Assembly (NCBI GenBank): GCA_031472005.1
Contig: PZJY01000003.1
Span: 2,790,001 to 2,854,000 of the forward strand
DNA from: Tetracladium setigerum
Lineage: Eukaryota; Ascomycota; Leotiomycetes; Helotiales
DNA length: 64,000 nucleotides
Direction: 5' to 3'
The notes under the pieces were generated by a model. The model ran no database searches and was not told the origin of the DNA. It saw nothing but the letters and a program-made list of their open reading frames with translations. Below are positions 33,744 to 44,406 of this stretch, in pieces. Positions within the stretch are counted from its first letter, which is position 1. Every line of letters starts with the position of its first letter. The position numbers and the translations under genes are program-made.

Positions 33744-35130
33744 TTAGAGACTCTGCAGCTTCTGCTCTAGTTCTTTGACCCATCCCTCGACGGCCTTCAT
33801 GTTTCCACTAGTAACCGTCTCTCCATTCTTCATAGCAGCCTCCACTTTTTGCAATCCTTCCCTCCATTTTTTGATGTCTCCGGCCATCTCGGCTTGCTTC
33901 TGTTCCACCTTTTCTAAGTTCTCGCTTGCTGTTGCTGCATCTGCGTGAATTGCCCGTAGTGAACGCAGTCTGTCTAGAAGCAAAGGTAGAACCGGGGCGA
34001 GATTCTCAATTGTAGAGAGAGTTCCGTAGAGCGCGTTGATCTTTGCCACTTGCTCTGAATCTTCCCCGTCGTCTGAAACGTTCTCTCCTCCTGCGGCTCG
34101 TAACGCTTCTTGGGCCACTCTTGCTGCTTTCCTCGCGTCCTCCAGCCTCTCTGCTTCTAAAGTTAGAGCACGTACTCTCCGACTGATACCGTCAAGCGAG
34201 GAGGGCGTGGACTCTGTAAGTAGTAAAATCTGTCGATGAAGGGTATCCAGACTCGGCATAATAGCTTTCGAAGTCGAGGTAGGCAAATCCGTCGGATTGA
34301 GTCCCAGAGACCTCTCGAGCATTGATAAACGCACATCGAAGTCTGCTGCCTTCGCCAGAGCATGGCTCTGTTGATACGTTGGCGCATAAGTGACAGTGTA
34401 CGAAGCTGCTTCTCCATTTCCCAGTGAAGCATGCGGCGGTCCATTTGCAGTTATGCCAGTCCCAAATCCTTAGCGAATTTTCCATATGTGGTCGTAGACT
34501 TCCCCTGTCTTGTAGATATCCCATCCAGCATTTGGCTGAGTGCCGCAACATCTGGCTCCAGATCCTTTCCAGCAGCATTCTTCTCCTCCGCATTCCGCCT
34601 GCTATATTCTTCCTTGACCTCCTCAATCTCCCTCTTCAGTCTCGCAAGTCTCCTTTCCAAACTCTCGCCATCCTCATCACTGAAATCGCCATACTCTTCC
34701 GTTCCATCCTCACGTTTCCTCTGCCGTCTCGTTGAAGCTTTGTAGGACTTCCTTTTGGCTGTAACTCGGTCTGAGAAATCTACATCCTGGGCGTCTATTT
34801 GTGCAAGGGAAAAATGAGATCGAGCTTCGTCAGGGTGCAAACGCGACCGGGAGATTCCAAGGGTGTCTTCGTCGTCGTCGAAGTCTTTGTATGAAGATGA
34901 AGTAGATTCAGAGCGTGGCCTACCAGTCTAGATGGCTGTAAGCATTTGTGCGAACGTTCCCCAGGGTATTCTACCAACCTGCGCCGTGGAATTGTCGTCT
35001 GTCAACGAGGGCGTTTCGTAGGTGTCTGGCGCGGAGTCCTATGGTTGCAATGTTAGCTGGAGTTTCGTTTAGATGTTTGGAAATGATATACCAAATCTGG
35101 CAGAGCCGCATACTTCCTGTTCAAAGCCAT
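33744..35130 (-). CDS. JNM1: Dynactin subunit 2 (dynamitin), frameshifted
   Basis: The p50 subunit of dynactin, which couples dynein to cargo and is needed for nuclear migration in hyphae. The start MALNRKYAALPDLDSAPDTY, with ETPSLTDDNS, is typical of fungal dynamitins. Two introns near the N-terminus (after DL and after STAQ) splice to a serine/acidic region and then to coiled coils: SLERRLARLKREIEEVKEEY; residues around NPTDLPTSTSKAIMPSLDTL; and a C-terminal ENLEKVEQKQAEMAGDIKKW. The protein ends ELEQKLQSL. In the CCC run (plus strand 34461-34463; GGG in the gene) one base is missing, so the frame shifts at LG-TGITANGPPHASLGNG. Both halves are otherwise co-linear with the family. Confidence 0.9.
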
Positions 35131-35512
35131 AGTAGAGTGTAAAATTTAGAAAAAATGGCGACCCCAGAACGTGTTGATATGCTGTGAATTGTCAAACAAT
35201 CGGGGGTTGAGTGGTGTGTTTGGGGAGGAGCTTGGACCAAGTGAATGCAAGACACCAAAACATGTTTCTCGACAGTTGATAATATGTCACTCTTGGGTGG
35301 GCATGAACAATTAATAACTGCCCCTTGGTATTCCAATTTCACCGTAATTATAGCAAAACTCCTCTTCAACTTGTCATGTCGAGGAAAGCCTCACTATCAA
35401 GCTCTTCTCGCTATCCTTCAAAAGCTGAACACCAGACGCACCTGCCAAGTATCTCCATGGTTATGAGATCGCGTCTCCCCAGACGACCGCGTTTCGAGTC
35501 AATGAGTTTCTC
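35131..35512. promoter_or_regulatory. Divergent dynamitin / RTC4-domain promoter
   Basis: 382 bp between the two start regions. An ATG at 35374 opens a 46-codon frame (MSRKASLSSSSRYPSKAEHQ) that could be an alternative first exon of the downstream gene or an upstream ORF. I cannot decide between these. Confidence 0.35.
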
Positions 35513-37393
35513 ATGAATTTCAACAACTTGCAAATTGAGCGAAACACCCAACAACCCCGGCGTGTTGGGCTTTCGAAAGACTATCGAACTCCATCAATGC
35601 TCCGTACAGTCAATGGCCGCCCAAACAACGCTGTTGCTCCAACCGATATGTCTGCGAGAACTACGAAGACTACGAAGATTACGAAACCGACAAAATCTCG
35701 CATCTTGCCTCCGAGGAAAGGCGCAAAGGCGAAGGAGAAGGTGATTGACTTGGATTCGGACGATGACGATCTACTTGCATCACCGAAGGCAGCATCGAAA
35801 CGGGGGAAGACCAGCGTCGAAGTGGGGGGAATAGACATATTAGCACCACCCAAAGGCTCCTCCGATGAAGCTTCAAGCTCTGAGGACGAAAGAAAAAAGA
35901 GAATACCAATAAAGGCAACGGTTTTTACCTCATCGAAGAGTGCACCCAGTTCTCAAACGTCAAATGGGAATGGAAAGAGTACAGCGAAGTCCAATGCAGG
36001 AGTGACAAATTCGATTGATACAAAACGGAAGAAACCTACAGCATCAGATAGGCCTGTGAGTCCCAAGAGGAAAGTCCAGGCGGAGAAAGACTTGTTCGGA
36101 AACTTTAGCACAAAGAAGAAGGCCAGAGTAACATATGGTTCCAGTCAGAGCAAGACGTTGACATTATCCCAAGCCTCAAAATCCAATTCAACCCAAGGTC
36201 TGTAGGGCGTCAATATTCTTTATGACTCGATCCTAACAGTATCATGTAGATGATGATGACGACGACGATAATCCCCCTTCATTCAGCCTGATGAAATCCC
36301 TCCAACGCCCCAAAAAGCCTCAAAACCAGGATTTCAATTCAAAATGCCAGACTACGATCCTCTTGACAGTCCTGAGCCAGTCAGATCTTCAGTAAAAGGG
36401 TTGGAGGATCTCATGGATCCAAAGTGGGCAGTACCAGATAGTGATGAAGAAGACACTGTCAACTTTTCATCGTTACTTGGCCTCGATACTCCTCTGCAAC
36501 AGAAACCATCACCTCCAAAGATTGATCCTGATTTAGCTAGGTTCCACGCCCCAGCAACCCAAGCGCCAGAGTTCATCAATTACAGCCTAGATGAACTTGA
36601 TGGCTCGGATCTCCTATCAAGAGTAAAGGATATCGTTAGGAGAGGAGACGACGATGGGTCGGGACTAATGGATGAAAATGAGTTAGGATCAATAGGTGAC
36701 ATGGGGCCGGTACTATTAGATAACGATGAAAGGTACAGCTATCGTTTACCTCAAACGCAACTTCCTTCAAAATGCCCAATGTGTCAAGCACCTGTCGACC
36801 CAGACGAACTAAAAGCCAGAGGCAAAATGAACACTCGAGCACAAGAACAATTCTGCCAGTCTCATCAACGGAAGACCGCCCAGGAAGATTGGGACAATCG
36901 GGGATATCCAGAGATCAACTGGTCCAACCTTCCTTTGCGACTGTCTAAGCTTCGTAAAACGATCGATAGCTGGATTAATGGAGAGAAATCACATTATCGT
37001 ACGCTGTACGCTACAAGGGTGGCAGCTGGTCAAGATAAAACACTAAGAAAGCAAACCTCGAATCTCATACCGGGATACTACGGGAGTAGAGGGCAACAAG
37101 CCATTTCGCAGCATGTCATGCATAATCACAAGCATCTACTACAGAAAGTTGCACCAAAGGACACCCTGATAGCTAGGAACAGCGTGGCGGCTTATGTGCA
37201 AGCCGTGTTGGTTTTCGAGATCGCGACTTTGCTGATCAAAGAGGACATGGATGTTGATGAGGAGAGAGCTAGGGAGATCTTGGAGGAGAGTGTTGTGATT
37301 GGGGAGTTGCTGCAGGACGAGATTCAAGATGTTCATGTGCGCAGGGTGGAGGATAGTGAGGACGAGGAGACAAGCGAGGATGAGCTTGCTTGA
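35513..37393 (+). CDS. RTC4-domain protein, frameshifted
   Basis: Nuclear-type protein with a C-terminal RTC4-like domain. Yeast Rtc4 is poorly understood and was linked genetically to telomere capping. The N-terminal 230 residues are basic/serine-rich and disordered, with an acidic DLDSDDDD patch and KRKK-type basic clusters. An intron at about 36199-36249 leads to an Asp-rich link. The RTC4 domain (about 36770-37330) has CPMCQAPVD, QFCQSHQRK, W-DNRGYPEINWSNLPLRL, PGYYGSRG and YVQAVLVFEIATLLIKEDM. The paired Cys and Cys/His residues suggest a metal site. A C is probably missing from the C run 36273-36277, which joins the two frames. The start at 35513 is the simplest reading; an upstream exon is possible. 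Confidence 0.78.
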
Positions 37394-37935
37394 TTTGTGA
37401 TTGATGGGAATAGAATTGTTTTATGGGTGGGTTATATGATAACTGTACAGGGATACGCATTGTACCGTAGAGCGGAGGGGAGTTTGCAGCATTGCTGGCG
37501 TTTTGAAATGCATTTACGTCGGCTTATGTCTTACTTGGTATATCTCGGAAACAGAGAATATAAAGTCGACTTGAGCAATTACATTCTAGACTCGCTATAG
37601 ATTGAATCTCTTTGGGAAAGAGATGGAAGAATAGTAGAGGAACGAAACATCTGGGGAACCGGATCATACATGGTCCTTCAATATCATTTTTGCCTTCCTC
37701 TCCACCACAGATATCTTCATGTTCCAAGCAACATATACTCTCTCTGCATTTTCTACGACGGCAGCAGACCGCATGGTTGAAAGAAGTATTTTTCTATCGA
37801 CCAGTAATCATGCATCCAGATTTTCTTTTCCCTTTCATCGGTAGACTATTCCTTCAGAGGAAGCCTCTCATTACCATACATAACACCAGGCCACTCAGTA
37901 CATATTGACCCCTATACCCTTAACCGCATTTCAGT
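37394..37935. other. Convergent 3' region, no gene seen
   Basis: 542 bp between the RTC4-domain gene stop and the stop of the regulator on the other strand. Presumed 3' UTRs. Confidence 0.4.
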
Positions 37936-40265
37936 CTACAAGTCAACCAGAGACGTCGAAGGATGCAAGAAAGGAATAGAATATAGGTCATTCAGTGACG
38001 AATCCGAAAACATCCAAGCACAATTCTGAAAACTGCCATCGTCGAATCCATCCTGAGATAATTGAGCAGCAGGGTGAGCAGACTGTTGATCAGTCACAAA
38101 ATCACTCTGTTCCATACCAGTATCTTCTCCTGAAGTTGGTGTTTGGAGACCGCTTATACGTCCTACAAAATATAAGTCTATTAGTCCGAAACCATTCTCG
38201 AATTAATGCACAGATACCATCATATTTCTTACCTGTTTTCTGCGATCCCAGCCTCTCATAAGAAGTACCATAATGCAGAATATGTTGGATCAGCCGTTCA
38301 TTCTTGTCGAACAGATTGGAGGAGATTGAACTGTGCTGGCAAATCTGGAGAAATGTATCCAACTGTGCAGCTATCCGATCAAAGATACGGCAACTTTGTT
38401 TGTTGCGTGTGAATGCGGCGTCGATGACTTCGAGTTTGTCGATGCATGGTTGGAGGTCTTCTGAGCTGCCAGTGAGACGGGCGTGTGTGATGATGGCTGC
38501 TGAGACCGTGAGGACTTGGCCCATGGATATGTTGTGCATGGAGATGTTGGCGTGTGTCCAGGCGTAGTCGATACTTTAGGAGATTGATAAGTCAGCTGCG
38601 TTTGTAATGTTATGTTACTTGTTAGAGATGTGCAATAACTTACATATCCGTGATAAATCCAGCATGAAAGTGACACTTGATAATCTCCTCTTTTCCCAGA
38701 AACGGAGGATACGCTGCCAACGCACTCGATTGTAGAAAAGGAAAGAATATCAGTTGACAGATATGGTTGTGCAGGAGATGAATGTACAAGAACTGTCTCA
38801 AACTTCCGTTCTTTTGGTGAAAGGAGAAATTGCTTGGGGAATAGATCAGTCGTTCGGGAAGTCGCATGGCCCATTCTTCTTGTTGGTTGTAGAGGTCTCG
38901 CCAATCTTCTTCACTTCCACCTCGGCGGTGGTAAACACAAACTTTCCGGAATATATCGGAGAGGTTCGCAATTTCTAATATCAAGTTGTCGTCGTAACCT
39001 TGGATGGGTCGCCCTGTTACTAGACTTTGTAATTCTGTAATATGGGAATGAGTATACATTGCGTGGAAACGGCAGCGGTTTGACGAATTATTGAACTTAC
39101 CATTTTCTGGGAGAGGATCAACAAAAATTTCATCTGCAGCAATATAACATGGCCGATTGAGGGATGGGGTCAATGTCCGATCCATAACAGCCAGGGTGTA
39201 TAGAAGACGCTTATTCATTTCCCTGTTGAATGGAGGAATATTGGACAAATCTTCCTTCAAATGAAGTGTTTTGGCCATACCGCAAGCAAAACCTAGAGTC
39301 ATCATTGGTTAGCAAAGTTTTACTGAGATATGAATAATGGAACAACAATTATACCCAGAGAGAAGGGGTTGCCTACCCAAATAAAGCAATCCCTTTCTGG
39401 CACCACCAAATGTAAAATGATAGGTAGCAAGAAGAACATATGTCTGTACTATCATGACAGAAGGTTGATCAAATTCATCCTTCAGAAGCTTTCGTGATGC
39501 ATAAAAGAGAGGTTCACCACGATGAGACTGTTTTCGGTGTCCGTAGATTGTCAAGTTCGAGTACCTAGAAGAGAAAATCAGTCAAACTTGAGCCAAATTC
39601 ACATCCAAGTTAAAGCGTCCATTTCGTACTCACCTGATACCGAGAGAAAGCAGTGCATATAGTATCATTTTTGGCACCCCCCTCGATTGAAGTCGTCCAT
39701 GAAAGTCTTCTCACTGAACATGAAATGCACATCCGAGAAATTCTCGAAGTAAAGCTGGAAGATGTCTCTGCTTAGATCCCATTCACGTAGAATCTCAGCT
39801 GGTGTTCCATCTCCGATATCGTAAGACATGCCTCTCGTCGGCCCCAATACTGCGATTTCGAAAATGGATTAGCTAGCTTGTTGTAAAATTCTCCCCACCT
39901 CTTCCACACACATCCCAAAGAATAACAATCAATACCCAAGCAAAAAACATCTCTCTTACCATTCGGTTGAAGAGCAGCACTCACACTCCTCGGTCTCGGT
40001 GTAGCACCATCACTCCCAGAATCGAGATTGCGTTGAGGAGCCGGACGTGTCGTTCTCTGCTGCGGAGAGACATTGGAACAAGAGAGATTTCTCGTCGTAC
40101 ACCTATCGCAAATCCCTCCAATCTCTGGAATGATACATTTGACTTTGTGTGACCTGCAAGCTTTATTTCTCAGTATAATTTTGCAATGCGGGATATTCAC
40201 AACTTTGATCAATTTATTATATAATGTGTTACGTACCGGCACTCAACACAAGCGTTGCGTGGCAT
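37936..40265 (-). CDS. Zn2Cys6 transcription factor beside GH3/MFS genes, frameshifted
   Basis: Nuclear regulator with a compact cluster, MPRNACVECRSHKVKCIIPE, then GGICDRCTTRNLSC. The first intron falls inside the RSHKVKC loop. A middle homology region follows: DGTPAEILREWDLSRDIFQLYFENFSD, VHFMFSEKTFMDDFNRG, MILYALLSLGIRYS, QPSVMIVQTYVLLATYHF, then LGFACGMAKTLHL and RLLYTLAVMDRTLTPSLNRP. Many introns split it. The final exon reads GRISGLQTPTSGEDTG and ends HPSTSLVDL. The C run at plus-strand 39677-39682 (six bases) is one short of what the frame needs, breaking it at FNRGG-VPKM. It lies tail-first next to the GH3 gene, 448 bp upstream of the GH3 stop. By position it is a candidate regulator of the GH3/MFS pair, which is inference. 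Confidence 0.85.
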
Positions 40266-40713
40266 TTCTAGCTCATATTAAAACTTCTCGGGTGTATTAG
40301 AAACTTGTTTATTGAGAATTATGGTCAATGGGCTGTCAAAAGATGATATGGGAGGTAGGTAGTAAAAGAAGAGTTGAAGGTGGGGAGAAATCCTGAGCTG
40401 CTCGACTATCACATGACCGCTAACCTCTTCCAGAGATGCCTCATCAAAATTCTACAAGCAAGTCTTTCATATCGTACGTCTTGGTTGGAGTTGGAGATGT
40501 ACTAAGCTGTTTTCGAGAATGTGGGGAAGGTGTAGGAGGTGGGTCGAGTTTTGATGGGAATAATTTGGCTTGTTGGCGGATTATGAGGGAAGCCAGTAGT
40601 TAGGTAACCCCCAACACTTCCAGATATTTATGATATACACTTCTGACATTTCTATATTTATTTGTTGCTAGAATTCATAAATTGGCATTCTCTATCTTCG
40701 TTTCTATTGTATC
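40266..40713. promoter_or_regulatory. Upstream region of the Zn2Cys6 gene / GH3 3' end
   Basis: 448 bp without a gene. It must contain the regulator's promoter and the GH3 terminator region. No clear motif. Confidence 0.4.
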
Positions 40714-43539
40714 TCAAACACCAGTCCACGTGAAATCATCAGCTACCAAAAACTCCACCTTCTCGGTAATATCAACAACAGAAAATCCAACATACACAAC
40801 ATACTTCCCCTTCTTCGCGGTCCAACATGAGTTCTTCGCATCATAAAAACTCACACTATTTCTGTCTAGAGTAACCGTGGCATTCTTCGCCTGGCCATGT
40901 TCCAGTGACAACTTCATAAATGCTTTAAGTTCTTTCAGCGGTCTCAAATTTCCCTCTGTCGTTTCGGGGAGCTGGACATAAAACTGAACCACAGATTTGC
41001 CAAAAGCGTCTCCAGTGTTCTGTACCTTGCAGGAGATCTCAATGGAGCCATCTTTGCCAGATAATGCAGGTGCTGAAACGGCCACCTCCGAAATCTCGAA
41101 TTTGGTGTATGACAATCCAAATCCGAAAGGAAATAGCGGATCGGGTGAAGTCTTTCGGTCGTAAAACCTGTAACCAATATCGAGCTTCTCTTCATACTTA
41201 AGAATATCGTTTTCATCCACCGGGAAATTTCCAAATGATGGATTATGCTCAATTTTCTTGGGCCATGACAAAGGAAGGCGACCGCTTGGATTCACAATTC
41301 CTGTCAACACCCTCGCAACAGAGTGTCCACATTCCTGTCCTGGAAACCACGCCTGTAAGATTGCCGGGACTTGATCAACAACATCCGTCAATGTCACTGG
41401 TGCTCCAGAGAAATTAACAACGATTGTTTTTGGGTTCTTCGCCGCAACAGCTTTGATCAAATCGTACTGAGCTCCAGGAAGATCCATAGTCTCACGATCA
41501 TAACCTTCAGACTCGATTTCATTCGTGTTACCCACGCACACAACAGCGTAATCTGATTTTCTTGCCGTTTCTGCCGCTCTAGCGATTGAGAGGGGAATAT
41601 CGACGAATTCGAAGAATCGCAGAGCGGCACCTTGGAACATTTTTCCGCCAAGCTTTGGGCCGTTGAGAATATCTGGATCTGTGGCGGAGGATTCAAGAGT
41701 GAGAGTGTAGCGTTGGCCGGCATTCATGTGGAATGAGAATCGACGTTCCAGCTTGGCTTTGAAGAAGTAGAATGATTCGAATTTCAAATCGGTTTCCTGT
41801 TCTCTAGTGAAGACTTCCTTCCCATCCACGTAACATGTTGCGGTTCCAGTGGTTATAACCGAGAATGTGTGGTTGCCGGTTGAGGTTGGCGTGATGTCAA
41901 ATGTCATTCGAGTGCAATAATCAGCATTGAGGTATTGTGGCCATGCCTCCTTGATCATGTACTCGGCATTGGGAATCATCTCTTCGTGTGCCAGGTTGAC
42001 CCCAATCTTTGGTCCGTTGAACCACTCCAGTTTGACGGGTCTTGGTAACAATTCGCCATTCGATGCAGCTCCTGTTCTGGAAACAATCGCAGGTTCGGCA
42101 TGTGGTAAAGCGCCAAAGACTGGTACTCCAGGCTCAAAAGTGTGTTTGACACCCAATTCCTGAAAACCTTCTATTGGCGTTACAGCATGAAGCGAATTTA
42201 CTTTGGCACTTCCACCACCACCAAGTGAGACGACCTTTGCGAGGTGGCCAATAATTACGATGTTGGCACCTTTCGGAAGAGGAAGTAGATTGTTGTCGTT
42301 CTTGAGAAGAACCATTCCATCGGCGGCAGAATCCCTGATAAACTCGTCTCGGGGAACGTTGTCCAGTTCTATTTCCGGCCGTTCGATGGGGTCCTCAAAT
42401 CGGCCTAGAGTCTTTGCGAGATCGAGAACTCTCTTTGCGCTTTTATCGATTGTTTTTATGGATAGTTCTTTCTTTTGGACAGCTTCTACGAGGTGCTTTC
42501 CTCTCCACTTTGTTGGGCCGGGCATTTCTAGGTCAACTCCGGCGTAGAGACCTTGTGCGGTGGAGTAAGTTCCCTAGTCTGTATTAGAATCTTTGGAATA
42601 CACATTCTTTTATTCACTACAATTGCTTACCATCCAATCGGACATGACAAGTCCATCAAAACCCCATTCTCTCCGCAAAACATCTTCAACCAGTCTTCGG
42701 TCATCAGCAACATATGTGCCGTTGACTCGATTATATCTGTGGGCAATGTCAGAGATAGAAGTCTTCTGTCTCTTTCAAACTTACGAAGTCATGAAACAAA
42801 TGGGCTTTGAAAGTTTCATCACCAATTGAAAAGGAAGGAGGTAGATTTCTCGAAATGTTTGCTCATCAACCTCAACTGATAAGTATATCCTTCGATTCTC
42901 TGCCTCATTTGCAACGAAGTGCTTCGGCGTGGCAGCAATTCCAGTAGATTGACATCCTGTTTTACAAATTATCAGATTGAGAAAAACTAAGATTTTGTGT
43001 TTTTGAACTTACCATTTACGTAGGCTGCTGCCAGAGTTCCGAGGACCACGGGATCCTCTGAGTACGTCTCATAGTTTCGACCGCCAAGAGGAGAACGGAT
43101 TACATTCAAAGTCGGGGCAAGAAGAACATTTGCGGATTTGGTAATAGCTTCCTTTGCAACTTCTAGTCCCGTTCTATGAAGGATGCTCGTATCAAAGGTT
43201 GACCCAAGATTGGTTGCACCTGTCCAGATGTTAGTAAATATCGAAAGCAGTATTTGTCTCACTTACATGGAAAACATGCAGCTCTGATACCGCTCACGTA
43301 GCTCTCTCCTCGAGCCCCATTTGGACCATCTGTCGTCTTCCAATTTTGTCAATCTTTAAATTTTCCTTGTGAAAATAAAAGGAGGAAATAAATACCTTGA
43401 TATGTGGGACAAATACTCCATCTCTTTTAATTACAGGCGTGCGCCACCAGTCTACCGCAGCCAATAAACTGACCTTCTCCTCAAGAGTCAATTTTGACAA
43501 CAGAAGCTCAGTATCTATTTCTTTCTGAATTGAACCCAT
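40714..43539 (-). CDS. GH3 beta-glucosidase with PA14 insert, probably intracellular
   Basis: Hydrolyses terminal beta-glucosides such as cellobiose. The start MGSIQKEIDTELLLSKLTLE has no signal peptide, so an intracellular or unconventionally located enzyme is likely. In order: VSLLAAVDWWRTP, KTTDGPNGARG (exon joined through an AAG acceptor), TLNVIRSPLGGRNYETYSED, KHFVANEAENRR, and GFDGLVMSDW with the catalytic Asp. A long exon from 42525 continues from the first domain into the C-terminal ones. A PA14-like insert is at about 42000-41700 (NHTFSVITTGTATCYVDGK), followed by the second GH3 domain with VCVGNTNEIESEGYDRETMDLP. A fibronectin-III-like end carries FPFGFGLSYTKFE. The last ORF of 603 codons is intact and no frameshift was found. 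Divergent from an MFS sugar transporter, suggesting co-regulated uptake and cleavage. Confidence 0.93.
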
Positions 43540-44406
43540 GGTGTGATGAAAACGAAAGGCCCGAGGATGGATATTTGAACGATAGCAAGAATGGACTGAC
43601 AGAGCAAAGACTGAGTGAAGATGAAAGAAATCAGGGAGGTATCAATTCACTTCTTTGACATCGAGAGCCTTTATCAGCTGCCGCAAATCCGAACGAATTC
43701 GATCCTCTCATGTTGGCAAGCACGACTTCGCGGAGTCTACGATACTCCATTGGCCCATATACATTGATGCGGAGAACACAATTAGAAGACGACAAACATG
43801 GGCGTTCGTCCACAAAAACTCGACAGGGGATCTTGCGTTTTTGGGAAGCATCCTTGAATTGTTGACTCGGTTCATACTCTCGGCTATTGACCTGTTGACC
43901 TGATTTCTCCTAACTCGAGTTGTTGTCAAGTACTCAACGTTCCGGAGGCTTCGGTGAACTGGCGCTCTGAGTGGCTGGTCCTCCGAAAGTGGGTTGAATC
44001 TCGCGGACTTTTCGGCGAGGCGAGTGTGCTCCAAGCCATTTTCATGACCGTGTCCCTGAACTCTCAACCCCATTCATGTACGATGGATTGCTAGCGCTTT
44101 TTCTCCACATGGGGAACCCTCAGTCCATGTGTCTGGATTCTCCAAACTTCCCCGGAAATTATTGTCTGATGGCCCCATGGGATTCGAAAGGCGGGGGGAA
44201 GGTGTCGTGATTCACAGATTTGAGGATGATGCCCAAATGATATAAAGTCGTGAGAGTATCCTCCTGTAAAATTATTGGAATCAGATCATTAACTCTCCCA
44301 GGGTTTTCAATTCACCACCTAATTGATCCCGTATCGAATTGGCGATTATTTGTTACGCAGTCTTCGCTTCCCTCTTGGTCACCTCGTCACTCCATTGACT
44401 GTCGAT
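43540..44406. promoter_or_regulatory. Shared GH3/MFS divergent promoter with CGGAGG sites
   Basis: 867 bp between the two starts with no supportable gene. CGGAGG at 43943-43948 and its inverse CCTCCG at 43980-43985 form an inverted pair with CGG-type half-sites, as Zn2Cys6 proteins prefer. Single GCGGAG copies lie near 43731 and 43770. A TATAAA is at about 44240-44245 on the transporter side. Assignment of a binder is inference. Confidence 0.4.
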
